Assembly: GCA_013298545.1 (NCBI GenBank)
Contig: JAAFIA010000009.1
Location: 39,995-90,152 of the forward strand
Direction of reading: 5' to 3'
DNA: 50,158 bases
DNA from: Bacteroidota bacterium
GTDB lineage: Bacteria; Bacteroidota; Bacteroidia; Palsa-965
The position numbers and the translations under genes are program-made. Below the pieces are notes generated by a model. It was not told the DNA's origin. It saw nothing but the letters and a program-made list of their open reading frames with translations, and made no database searches. Position 1 is the first letter of the stretch. Every line of letters starts with the position of its first letter. Below are positions 24,444 to 32,242 of the stretch, piece after piece.

Positions 24444-26017
24444 ACAACAAGCGAATATAAGGTAAATCTCTCGGTGCGTATCAATGTTTTCGCAATCATT
24501 CCCGAAGAAAAAACGGTGTTTACATCTGTTTTTAATCCATGATGATCAATCAACAACGTATTTAACGCGTAACGTGTTGCGATTCGTGGCAATGCTTCCG
24601 GTGTTACAAAATTGTAATCGGTTGCATGCACATCGAGAAAATGAAATTCATCGTTGCTTGTTGCCGTTACCCAATAATAAAAGATGGGCAAATCGGTACG
24701 CAGCATGTATTTGGTACTTTCTGTGGAATTGCACAGCAAACGTACGACTTGTGTTTCTTGACGTTGACGAATGAATTGATTGATCTGTTCGAGTTCATTT
24801 TCATACGAAGCACTTTTGGCTTGTGCTTCAAACGCTAACCGCAGCAAGGCATACAAAACGCGTAGGACGCAGTAGAGCAGCACACCCAGCAAGAAACCAT
24901 CGGGCAAAGCCAATACCGACCAGACGATGAGTGCTGGTAAAACCATTTCGACGTAGCGTTCAGGCTCGCCCAAAAAACGTGTTTTACGCAACGAAGTAGC
25001 TAGAAAAATGAGTGCAGCACTAATGCTCAAGAAGGTCCAATTTTTAAAATCACCCAGTAGCGCAAAACCAATCAGGGTGGGAATGAGCAAGGGTAATTCC
25101 AACAAGAGAATGATGAGTGGGTTGGTAAAAATATAACGATTGGTAAAAATTTTCCGCAAGGCTTCTGTTTTCGTTTTTGAAGTGCGAAAAAGATGCAAGA
25201 CGAGGCGCGGAATATCGTTCCATAAATCGCGCCAGATGCTTGGCCGGTAATTGAGGAGTAAGCGTTCGGAAAGGTGTTTATAAAACAATTTCTTATGTCC
25301 CAATTGGCCGCGAATGGTTGAGATTGCCATGCTTGGAAATAGGGCGAGGTAAACCAAATATCCGGCTATCGGAAAAAGTAACAACAACGGATCGCGATAA
25401 AAAATGCTGAATAGAACAGTGCCAAAAACTAAAAATTGTGTTGCAAATTGACTTGAAAACAAAATCAGAAACGCAAGTAGCGCAAGGCCGCCAGCGAGTC
25501 CCCACGAGAAATTTGTTTGCTCCTCAAAAACGAGTGTGAGTGCGGCATACAGATACCCCAACAGCAAACCAATGCCTCGCGCACTCAAGCCCACATTTTT
25601 TGCATTGGAGGTATTGTAATGGTATGGCGTGAGTACAAAAAGCAGTTCGGCCAAAAGGCGTTCTTCAAATCCCCAAAATGTGAATGTACTTTTGAATTGA
25701 GCTGGAATTTGAAAAATAAAATATACAGCAGCACCGAGTAAAACATTAACCAAAACAGGCATGTAGTTCGATAAAAATGTTTCGGCTTTTTTAGGCAGCC
25801 AAGCAATCAAAACATGCAGCAGTTGCGGGTAGCTTTGGGTGTGGGTATTGACAATATTTTCGTGCGAGGTAATGGGTCGTCCACCATTTTTGCGAATGAG
25901 TTGGATGAGTAATTGGTGGTAAAAACGATCAGAAGCGGGACGTTTAAAGCGTCGAACGCTAAACGCTGCAAAGAGCGCAGGAAACAACAAAATCAATACA
26001 AGAATGAGTTCGCTCAT
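24440..26017 (-). CDS. Multi-pass membrane protein of the glycan operon (possible GT-C enzyme)
   Basis: 525 residues with about 9-11 hydrophobic segments spread over the first 400 residues and a soluble C-terminal domain of about 120 residues (after LRLAFEAQAKSASYENELEQ). No catalytic motif is certain. The layout (short N-terminal loop, many spans, large extracytoplasmic tail) is seen in GT-C-type sugar transferases and polymerases, but no family was identified. Gene context with a HexNAc epimerase and two glycosyltransferases supports a role in surface glycan assembly. The ATG at 26017 is used: the upstream in-frame TTG at 26026 is part of the TATCTTTG promoter box. First gene of the operon. 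Confidence 0.75.
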   Translation of the reverse strand: MSELILVLILLFPALFAAFSVRRFKRPASDRFYHQLLIQLIRKNGGRPITSHENIVNTHTQSYPQLLHVLIAWLPKKAETFLSNYMPVLVNVLLGAAVYFIFQIPAQFKSTFTFWGFEERLLAELLFVLTPYHYNTSNAKNVGLSARGIGLLLGYLYAALTLVFEEQTNFSWGLAGGLALLAFLILFSSQFATQFLVFGTVLFSIFYRDPLLLLFPIAGYLVYLALFPSMAISTIRGQLGHKKLFYKHLSERLLLNYRPSIWRDLWNDIPRLVLHLFRTSKTKTEALRKIFTNRYIFTNPLIILLLELPLLIPTLIGFALLGDFKNWTFLSISAALIFLATSLRKTRFLGEPERYVEMVLPALIVWSVLALPDGFLLGVLLYCVLRVLYALLRLAFEAQAKSASYENELEQINQFIRQRQETQVVRLLCNSTESTKYMLRTDLPIFYYWVTATSNDEFHFLDVHATDYNFVTPEALPRIATRYALNTLLIDHHGLKTDVNTVFSSGMIAKTLIRTERFTLYSLVV

Positions 26018-26023
26018 GCCGTG

Positions 26024-26031
26024 CAAAGATA
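26024..26031 (-). promoter_or_regulatory. -7 box of the glycan operon (TATCTTTG)
   Basis: Exact TAnnTTTG on the minus strand, 6 bp before the ATG at 26017. It would drive the four-gene operon down to 21026, with an almost leaderless message. Confidence 0.6.
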
Positions 26032-26053
26032 CATATTCAGGATGCAGCTGGTA

Positions 26054-26776
26054 TTAAAAATACAGGTAGTAATCGCGAGTAAGTTCTTTGTATGCTTCGG
26101 AATAATGTTGTGCGTTGGCATTGTCCAATTCGATGACGAGTGTTGAATCGGACACTTGGGGTTTGGCTACATATCCAAATTGCATGAGCCAGCGTTTTTC
26201 TGCTTTTTCGGGAGTTGTTTTAACGCGCGTGAGGCGTTGCAGATGCAATCCTTTAGCAAGTGCAAGCACGCGTACTTGTTCGGCCTCGCGGGGGGGGAGA
26301 ATGAGGCAGAACTTTCCTTCTTTATGCAACAACCGATTTACACCGTACACCAATTCTTCAAACGGTAGCGATTCGGTATGGCGCGCGAGGGCGCGTTGCT
26401 TTTCACCACCTTTATAAGCATCGGTAAAATATGGCGGATTGCTTACGATCAATTCGTATTGCTGATCATGTTTTTGTGCAAAATCTTGAAACGAGGTTTG
26501 ATGCACTTCGATGCGGTCGTGCCAAGGCGAATTGCGCACATTCTCACGCGCTTCCATGCAGGAAGGAATATCGATATCAATGGCGTCGATCTTTGCGCCG
26601 CTGCGTTGTGCGAGCATGAGGGCAATGACACCCGTGCCGGTACCAATATCCAGAATGCGCCGAACGTTGTATGTCTTTGCCCACGCGCCAAGCAACACAG
26701 CATCTGTGCCTACTTTCATGGCACATTGCTCCTGATGGATGGTAAATTGTTTGAATTGAAATGTTTTCGTTGACAT
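26054..26776 (-). CDS. trmN6: tRNA1(Val) (adenine37-N6)-methyltransferase
   Basis: SAM-dependent N6-adenine methyltransferase of 240 residues modifying A37 of tRNA-Val; YfiC family. The N-terminal FQFKQFTIHQEQCAMKVGTDAVLLGAWA block (6-33) is diagnostic. Motif I DIGTGTGVIAL (43-53) binds SAM and the catalytic NPPY is at 113-116 (IVSNPPYFTDAYKG). The length fits the family. It is the next gene upstream of the glycan operon, with its stop 22 bp before that operon's box; no shared function is implied. A CTAAGGTA box (minus-strand TACCTTAG, 26825-26832) may be its promoter. Confidence 0.94.
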   Translation of the reverse strand: MSTKTFQFKQFTIHQEQCAMKVGTDAVLLGAWAKTYNVRRILDIGTGTGVIALMLAQRSGAKIDAIDIDIPSCMEARENVRNSPWHDRIEVHQTSFQDFAQKHDQQYELIVSNPPYFTDAYKGGEKQRALARHTESLPFEELVYGVNRLLHKEGKFCLILPPREAEQVRVLALAKGLHLQRLTRVKTTPEKAEKRWLMQFGYVAKPQVSDSTLVIELDNANAQHYSEAYKELTRDYYLYF

Positions 26777-26880
26777 AAACCGGCACTCCGGCGCAGAAGG
26801 TTCATGGGTTTCATTCTGCTTATACTAAGGTAATTGTTTTTTTAATAGCCCTATCAACAAATTAAAAACCTGTCTAAATT

Positions 26881-27258
26881 TTATCTTTTCTTGCTGTGTT
26901 TCAATTTCTGAAACAAAGCTTCATCTATCAACAAAGCTTCTTGCACGATTTCATATAAAATAGATTCATCTATTTCACTTATTTCGTTCAAATAAATTCC
27001 CGCTACTTGTTTACGCCCTCGCGCATCCAACACACCTTGCACATTGGATAATTTTTTTCCTTGCAAAAAAACAAGCTCAACACCTTTCTTTTTGATCGGA
27101 TTCACATAACATACCCACGACTTGTGATCGTAAAATGGAATTTTGAAACGTAGTTTACACGACATTCCAATTTTAACCGTAAAAAAATGATGCAGAAAAA
27201 GATATAAATCGCGCTGTTTGCCTTCGCTATGGTCTATAAAAGATTCGAAGTCTCGCAT
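26881..27258 (-). CDS. DUF1801 domain protein
   Basis: 125 residues, small cytoplasmic protein. The DUF1801 (YdhG-like) pattern is seen: RFKIPFYDHKSWVCYVNPIKKKGVELVFLQGKKL (about 37-70), then ARGRKQVAGIYLNEISEIDESIL (about 79-101). The function is unresolved; some relatives were suggested to be iron-chaperone-like, which is not shown here. It starts 8 bp after the stop of the peptide-binding lipoprotein gene and is probably co-transcribed with it. Confidence 0.85.
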   Translation of the reverse strand: MRDFESFIDHSEGKQRDLYLFLHHFFTVKIGMSCKLRFKIPFYDHKSWVCYVNPIKKKGVELVFLQGKKLSNVQGVLDARGRKQVAGIYLNEISEIDESILYEIVQEALLIDEALFQKLKHSKKR

Positions 27259-27266
27259 TGCTGCAT

Positions 27267-28934
27267 TTATTTCTTTTTTACGCGTTCCAAGTTGATTGTA
27301 TTGGTCGGATCGATGCCCAAATCTTGCACGTTTTTAGATACAATGCGTACCACTTCGTCGTAATACAATGGCACCACCGGCGACTCGTTCACTAAAATTT
27401 GATCCATCTGCAAAAACAAATCGCTGCGAATAGAATCGTTGCGTTCGATGAGGCAGCGTTCGTATAAACGGTCAAATTCGGAATGGTTGAAATGGGTATA
27501 ATTACTTCCTTCTGGACTTTTATTTTTCGAATAAAACAAAGCCATAAAATTTTCAGGATCGGGATAATCACCAATCCATGATTTGCGGAAGAAATTGACT
27601 TTGCTATCGGCAACAGCTGTTTTAAAAACGGTTGGTTGCATCACTTCTACTTCCATAGTAATACCCACCGCCGCAAGTTGATTGCGTACAAAATCGGCAA
27701 TGTCTAAATACTGCGGTGTGGTGCGTAGCGTAATGATGCCCAATCCGTTGCCACCCGGAAAACCAGCCATATCAAGCAATTCGCGCGCGCGGTCGGGATT
27801 GTAGGTATATCCACGCAATTTTGTAGCATCATACGCATGTAAACCGGGCGGTAAAAAACCAGCGTTGGCAGGTGTTCCCAAATTGTATCGTAAAAAACGC
27901 ACCAACTTATCGCGGTCAATTGCAAAATTGATGGCTTGACGCAAATATTTTTTCTGCAAAGGCGAAGATTTTGAGGCTTCTAAATCGGGATCAATCAACA
28001 TACCGAAATAATCGGTTTTGAGGTAAGGAGTGGTTTGCAGAAAAAAACGATCCTGCATATCGGCTTTCAATTCGCCCGATTTGTCAAGTGTTTTTTCTTT
28101 GTTGATGGCATCAATGCCAGAGAGAATATCGAGTTCGCCACTCATAAATTGCAAGAAAGCGGATTCTGCATTTTTAATGAAACTAACCGAAACCACATCG
28201 AGATACGGCAAGCGATTGCCTTGTGCATCGAATTTAAAATAGCGTGGATTTTTGGTCATCACCACACGTGTATCCAGTGTCCAATCTTTGAGCATAAACG
28301 GACCTGTACCAATGGGGTGAGAACTGAATTTATCGCCGTAATGTGCAACAATCTCGCGGGGAACAACGGAGAAAAATTTCATCGTAAGAATACCGAGAAA
28401 TGGTGCAAACGGTTTTTTCATGTGGATGATGAATGTACTATCGTTTGGTACATCGAAACCACTTTTGCCATTGGCGGGATCGTGATTGATCACATCGAGC
28501 AAGGTTGATGCATTCGAGATCCGTTTATCAAACAAGCGATCAAAGCTGTATGCAAAATCGTCTGATTTGACGCGCCGCCCTTTGCCACCCGGAAAAAGTG
28601 GATCATCGTGAAAAACAACATCCGTACGCAAGTGAAACGTATATTCCAATCCATCATCGCTTATGTTCCACGATTTGGCCAAGCAAGGTTGCGGTTGCAG
28701 TTCTGGATTCATTTCAACCAAGCCATTATACAATTGGTTGAGCGCGAAATTATTTTCAAACGAACCGGCAGCAGCAGGATCAAGCGAAGTAATATCGCCT
28801 AGTTCGTTGAGTTTAAAAATTTGACGGTTATCTTTTTCTTCCGTTTCGCCACCACAATTTAAGGTCATACATGCAATGATCGTCAGCAACACGAGTGGAC
28901 TAAAAAAAGTGGATTTCGACAGGGTACTTTTCAT
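27267..28934 (-). CDS. Peptide/nickel-type ABC transporter substrate-binding lipoprotein (SBP_bac_5)
   Basis: 555 residues. A lipoprotein signal (IIAC, Cys22, or the later Cys27) anchors it in a membrane. The family-5 solute-binding pattern follows: FKLNELGDITSLDPAAAGS, NQLYNGLVEMNPELQPQPCLAKSWNISDDGLEYTFHLR (about 67-104), FSYSFDRL-like KSDDFAYSFDRLFD, IGTGPFMLKDWT, and LRQAINFAIDRDKLVRFL (about 330-347). DppA/OppA proteins have the same layout. No permease or ATPase gene is nearby, so its partners are elsewhere or it is an orphan. Weak box TAAACTTG (minus strand, about 28937-28944) precedes the ATG. Confidence 0.92.
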   Translation of the reverse strand: MKSTLSKSTFFSPLVLLTIIACMTLNCGGETEEKDNRQIFKLNELGDITSLDPAAAGSFENNFALNQLYNGLVEMNPELQPQPCLAKSWNISDDGLEYTFHLRTDVVFHDDPLFPGGKGRRVKSDDFAYSFDRLFDKRISNASTLLDVINHDPANGKSGFDVPNDSTFIIHMKKPFAPFLGILTMKFFSVVPREIVAHYGDKFSSHPIGTGPFMLKDWTLDTRVVMTKNPRYFKFDAQGNRLPYLDVVSVSFIKNAESAFLQFMSGELDILSGIDAINKEKTLDKSGELKADMQDRFFLQTTPYLKTDYFGMLIDPDLEASKSSPLQKKYLRQAINFAIDRDKLVRFLRYNLGTPANAGFLPPGLHAYDATKLRGYTYNPDRARELLDMAGFPGGNGLGIITLRTTPQYLDIADFVRNQLAAVGITMEVEVMQPTVFKTAVADSKVNFFRKSWIGDYPDPENFMALFYSKNKSPEGSNYTHFNHSEFDRLYERCLIERNDSIRSDLFLQMDQILVNESPVVPLYYDEVVRIVSKNVQDLGIDPTNTINLERVKKK

Positions 28935-29028
28935 ACAACAAGTTTACCACATCGCTTGCTTGGTTTGGGTTGTTGAAGTAATTCGGTTTTAAACAGGTTT
29001 TTCAACAAATAGCCCGTCTTAAAATGCT

Positions 29029-29036
29029 TATTTTCG
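29029..29036 (+). promoter_or_regulatory. Candidate -7 box of the amidotransferase gene (TATTTTCG)
   Basis: Same box as the one preceding ligA, here 3 bp before the ATG at 29040, again giving a leaderless message. Confidence 0.45.
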
Positions 29037-29039
29037 AGC

Positions 29040-29960
29040 ATGATTCGGATTCATATTTTCCTACATGTGGCATTTGAAGGCCCAGGCTATATTGCGCAAT
29101 GGGCTAACGAGCAAGGCCACGCACTCAGCTACACGCGCTGGTTTGAGGGCGACCGTGCGCCCAAAACAAGCGATTACGATTGGCTTGTGATCATGGGTGG
29201 GCCAATGAGTATTCACGATACGGACAAGTATAATTGGCTTCAACCGGAACTCAATCACATCAACCGAGCCATCAAACAGGGAAAAATTGTTCTTGGGTTT
29301 TGCCTCGGTTCACAATTAATTGCCAAAACACTTGGCGCAACGGTGAGCCGTAATGCAGAAAAAGAAATTGGTTGGCACGAAGTCAGTCTGAGTAAACAGG
29401 CACAAAATTTAAAAGCATTTCAAGCCATTCCCGAAAAAATGCAAGTCTTTCATTGGCATGGCGAAACATACACATTACCCGATTCTTCGCTGCCACTTTT
29501 TGCAAGCAAAGCAACACCCTTACAAGGTTTTATGTACTGCGACCGTGTCATTGGTTTGCAATTTCATCCCGAAGTGTTGTTGGACGATTTAGAAGCCATG
29601 CTTGCAAACGGACAAAGCGAATTGCGCGAACAAGGCGCGTGGATTCAATCCGAGCAAGCCATGCGCGATGGTGTTGCACAATATGCAAGCAATGGGCAAT
29701 TGTTGCTTTCGCATTTGTTTGGTTTGTTGGGTAAATCGCGTACGAAAACGAGCGAAGAAGAAACCAAACCGAAAAGATATAAATTTGATACAACCAATTT
29801 TTTGATCAAAGTGGCCGTGGTTGTTCTGGGTATGTTCCTGTTGCGGCACAGTCGTCCACGTTATCTGGAAATGCATTTCCTCAAAGAAGTGTTAATCGTA
29901 ACTATTTTAATTGCCATTGCGTATGGCATTTCTTGGCTATTCAAATGTGTAAAAAAATAG
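29040..29960 (+). CDS. Class I glutamine amidotransferase-like protein with C-terminal membrane segments
   Basis: 306 residues. Residues 1-240 are a class I glutamine amidotransferase fold of the GMP-synthase-like type: MGGPMSIHD (52-60), nucleophile elbow GFCLGSQ with Cys88, and the catalytic pair in LQFHPE (His176, Glu178). The family removes the amide from glutamine for transfer, or hydrolyses gamma-glutamyl-type bonds. Unlike usual members of about 230-240 residues it continues with a charged linker (KTSEEETKPKRYKF) and two hydrophobic segments (about 253-270 and 282-302), ending in a basic tail. The stop is 4 bp from the convergent gene's stop. The role is unknown. Confidence 0.88.
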   Translation: MIRIHIFLHVAFEGPGYIAQWANEQGHALSYTRWFEGDRAPKTSDYDWLVIMGGPMSIHDTDKYNWLQPELNHINRAIKQGKIVLGFCLGSQLIAKTLGATVSRNAEKEIGWHEVSLSKQAQNLKAFQAIPEKMQVFHWHGETYTLPDSSLPLFASKATPLQGFMYCDRVIGLQFHPEVLLDDLEAMLANGQSELREQGAWIQSEQAMRDGVAQYASNGQLLLSHLFGLLGKSRTKTSEEETKPKRYKFDTTNFLIKVAVVVLGMFLLRHSRPRYLEMHFLKEVLIVTILIAIAYGISWLFKCVKK

Positions 29961-29964
29961 CCGA

Positions 29965-31320
29965 TTAATCTTCCAAATCAAGTACAATACGTTCGCTGTA
30001 TAAAAATTTGGTCTGTATCGATTCGTACGGGCGGTGGATGTAATACACAACGCCATCGCGGATGTGAATGTGCTTGGCATAAATGCTAGAAATTTTAAAC
30101 GTACCAATTACGTTTCCGGTATTCAAATCTATTTTTTTGAGGTAGGTAAATCCACCACGATCATGGAGTGCATACAATTCGCCAGTATGTTCATCTTGAA
30201 TCATTTTCCGGCTCCATTCTTTCCAATTTTTCGGATGGTGATACTTGATGGCTGATGAATCAATTGCTTGTCCATTGCGGTTGTAGCGAAATAATTTATC
30301 GGCACAATGATCAAACACACAAATGGTATCGTGCACAACAAACATGGGCGCATAAAGCGGTGTGTAATACTGCGATTGTGGAAATCCGGTAATGGTAGCC
30401 GCTATGATGCGTTCATCAATTCCTGTTTCGAGCGCCATTTTGCGGGCATACAAACGGTCTTTGGGTTTGAGGTAATCAAATTCCCAATTGTATTGTGCCA
30501 GCAGCGGTCCATCGACAATGGTGCGCAATTTAAAAACGGTTGTGTCGCGCGGATTGTAGGTGAAGTAGGAAAACGCAGGATACGCTTTGTGGTAATTAGA
30601 AAACAAAATTTTACCGCCAAGTGTATCAATACAGGGCAAAACACGTTCGCAAAAATCGGTGTACGGAAGCGCCATGAGTTGAATGTGCATATCGGCAAAA
30701 ACATGAATGCGAAATGCGGAATCTTTACACATGACGTTGACATGGCCTTGATAATCGAGGTACAATTCGCGGGCTTCTATGGGAACAGCTACGGCATCAA
30801 TAATTTTTTGCTGTCTAGTGGCAAGCATGATGCGGGCCGCTTTCAGGCTTTTCTCATACGTGAGTAAAAGCAGTTGTGAGTCATTTACAAACGCATAATC
30901 TTCGATAAAAAATTTCCAGTTTCCGATGACGGTATCTGGACCTGATTTTGCCAAGATGGAGGCTTCGGGTAAAATAACCGATTGCTGTTCCATCTTAATA
31001 TTTAACACCAACGTATCGTTTATACATTGTGCCAAAAGTTGTGGTGTGAGTATTTTTACAACGGTGGCGTAGCCAAAAGAACGATACGAAATTTCAAGCC
31101 CAGTTTTCCGAATCGTGGTCAATCCATACTTGCCATTTTTGCCCGAAAGAATTGCTGTTGGCGGTGTTTTTACCACAACCTGTACGCCTTCTAATGGTTT
31201 CCCATCTTGCGCAGCAGTAATTTGTCCGCGAATAAAAAGGCATTTTTCCTGCGCATGCATGGATGCGTGAACGATGAGTGCAAAAAATGCAATAAGGAAA
31301 AAAGTAAACTGCTTCTTCAT
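29965..31320 (-). CDS. Secreted protein with carboxypeptidase-regulatory-like N-terminus (unknown function)
   Basis: 451 residues. Signal peptide about 1-24 (ending MHAQ). A carboxypeptidase-regulatory-like domain (about 30-115; IRGQITAAQDGKPLEGVQVVVKT...YGLTTIRKTGLEISYRSFGY) is followed by about 330 residues of beta-rich sequence with propeller-like repeats (DGYVYYIHRPY-like ends, FVNDSQLLLLTYEK, MFVVHDTICVFDHCADKLFRYN). A propeller is the most likely fold. No catalytic motif or C-terminal sorting domain. It follows the neighbouring propeller-like gene after 70 bp. Confidence 0.75.
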   Translation of the reverse strand: MKKQFTFFLIAFFALIVHASMHAQEKCLFIRGQITAAQDGKPLEGVQVVVKTPPTAILSGKNGKYGLTTIRKTGLEISYRSFGYATVVKILTPQLLAQCINDTLVLNIKMEQQSVILPEASILAKSGPDTVIGNWKFFIEDYAFVNDSQLLLLTYEKSLKAARIMLATRQQKIIDAVAVPIEARELYLDYQGHVNVMCKDSAFRIHVFADMHIQLMALPYTDFCERVLPCIDTLGGKILFSNYHKAYPAFSYFTYNPRDTTVFKLRTIVDGPLLAQYNWEFDYLKPKDRLYARKMALETGIDERIIAATITGFPQSQYYTPLYAPMFVVHDTICVFDHCADKLFRYNRNGQAIDSSAIKYHHPKNWKEWSRKMIQDEHTGELYALHDRGGFTYLKKIDLNTGNVIGTFKISSIYAKHIHIRDGVVYYIHRPYESIQTKFLYSERIVLDLED

Positions 31321-31390
31321 ACGACTTTATACGAGGACGCAGATTGATTTAAAATTGCACAAGCAGGGTGATACATTTTCAAAAAAAAAA

Positions 31391-32182
31391 TCATTTGGTA
31401 TATAATTCTACTTTGCCTGCTTTCAATATAAAAACGCCAGCTTGTTCAATGCGCGCATTGAGGATGCTGGTATCTTGCGGAAATTCATAACTTGATTCTT
31501 CGAGTGTTTGCAAATGGATATTGCGCAATTCGGGCGATTTAAAATAAATGAGTTTTTCTTGTTTGATCTGCATGCTGTGCAAATCGGTAATGGGAAGCAT
31601 TTTAATGTATGTTCCAAAAATATCGAATAGAAAAACACCGCGTTTGGGATCGTTGAGCAAGAGGTAATTTTCTTGTTGCATCATAAAATCGGGTTGCATT
31701 TCTACGCCTATCAATTGTGCGAGATTGCCCGTGCGACGTTCAATGGCAAGGTTGCGATCGAAGCGCACCAATTCGTAATTGAGTGGATCGTAAATCCAAA
31801 GGCCGTTATCGTGCGAAGATGCAGCGAGCGAGGCGTTGGCAAAACCCAACATTTCGAGGCGCACCGGATCGCCATTAGCTGTAAGCGTATTGTCGAGAAA
31901 CGCAATGCGTGCAAAATCGCGGTTGAACACTAAAATACGAAGTGGATTTGTGGCATCTATGGAAGAAATGGTACCGAACGTTTTATCGCTGTAATTGCGC
32001 ACGAGCTTACCAGAAGCATCGTATTTATTTAACTCATCATTTTGCGAGAGATAAACATTGCCTAACGGATCGGTGGTCAGTTGCCGAGAGGTCGTATCAA
32101 TGGTTGCCGTAAGCACTGGCGTACCAGAACGAAAGGCAAACAAGAGAATAACCACAAGAAGAGCAGACCAATTCAATCGCAT
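31391..32182 (-). CDS. Exported beta-propeller-like protein (unknown function)
   Basis: 263 residues from the ATG at 32182. A hydrophobic N-terminus (SALLVVILLFAFRSG) may be a signal peptide or anchor. The rest shows propeller-like repeats: TTDPLGNVYLSQNDELNKYDASGKL (blade with D-x-x-G-N-x-Y), SHDNGLWIYDPLNYELVRFD, NYLLLNDPKRGVFLFDIFG. A possible NHL or six-bladed propeller; no active site is evident. The ATG at 32182 is chosen over 32209 because a minus-strand TACCTTTA box lies directly before it (32187-32194). Confidence 0.72.
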   Translation of the reverse strand: MRLNWSALLVVILLFAFRSGTPVLTATIDTTSRQLTTDPLGNVYLSQNDELNKYDASGKLVRNYSDKTFGTISSIDATNPLRILVFNRDFARIAFLDNTLTANGDPVRLEMLGFANASLAASSHDNGLWIYDPLNYELVRFDRNLAIERRTGNLAQLIGVEMQPDFMMQQENYLLLNDPKRGVFLFDIFGTYIKMLPITDLHSMQIKQEKLIYFKSPELRNIHLQTLEESSYEFPQDTSILNARIEQAGVFILKAGKVELYTK

Positions 32183-32186
32183 GAGG

Positions 32187-32194
32187 TAAAGGTA
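32187..32194 (-). promoter_or_regulatory. Candidate -7 box (TACCTTTA)
   Basis: Minus-strand TACCTTTA (7 of 8 to TAnnTTTG) ends 4 bp before the ATG at 32182 and would sit inside the coding region if the upstream start at 32209 were used. Confidence 0.4.
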
Positions 32195-32242
32195 AGAAGT
32201 GAAACGCATCGGCAGAAAAAATTCTACCGATGCGTTTTGTTG

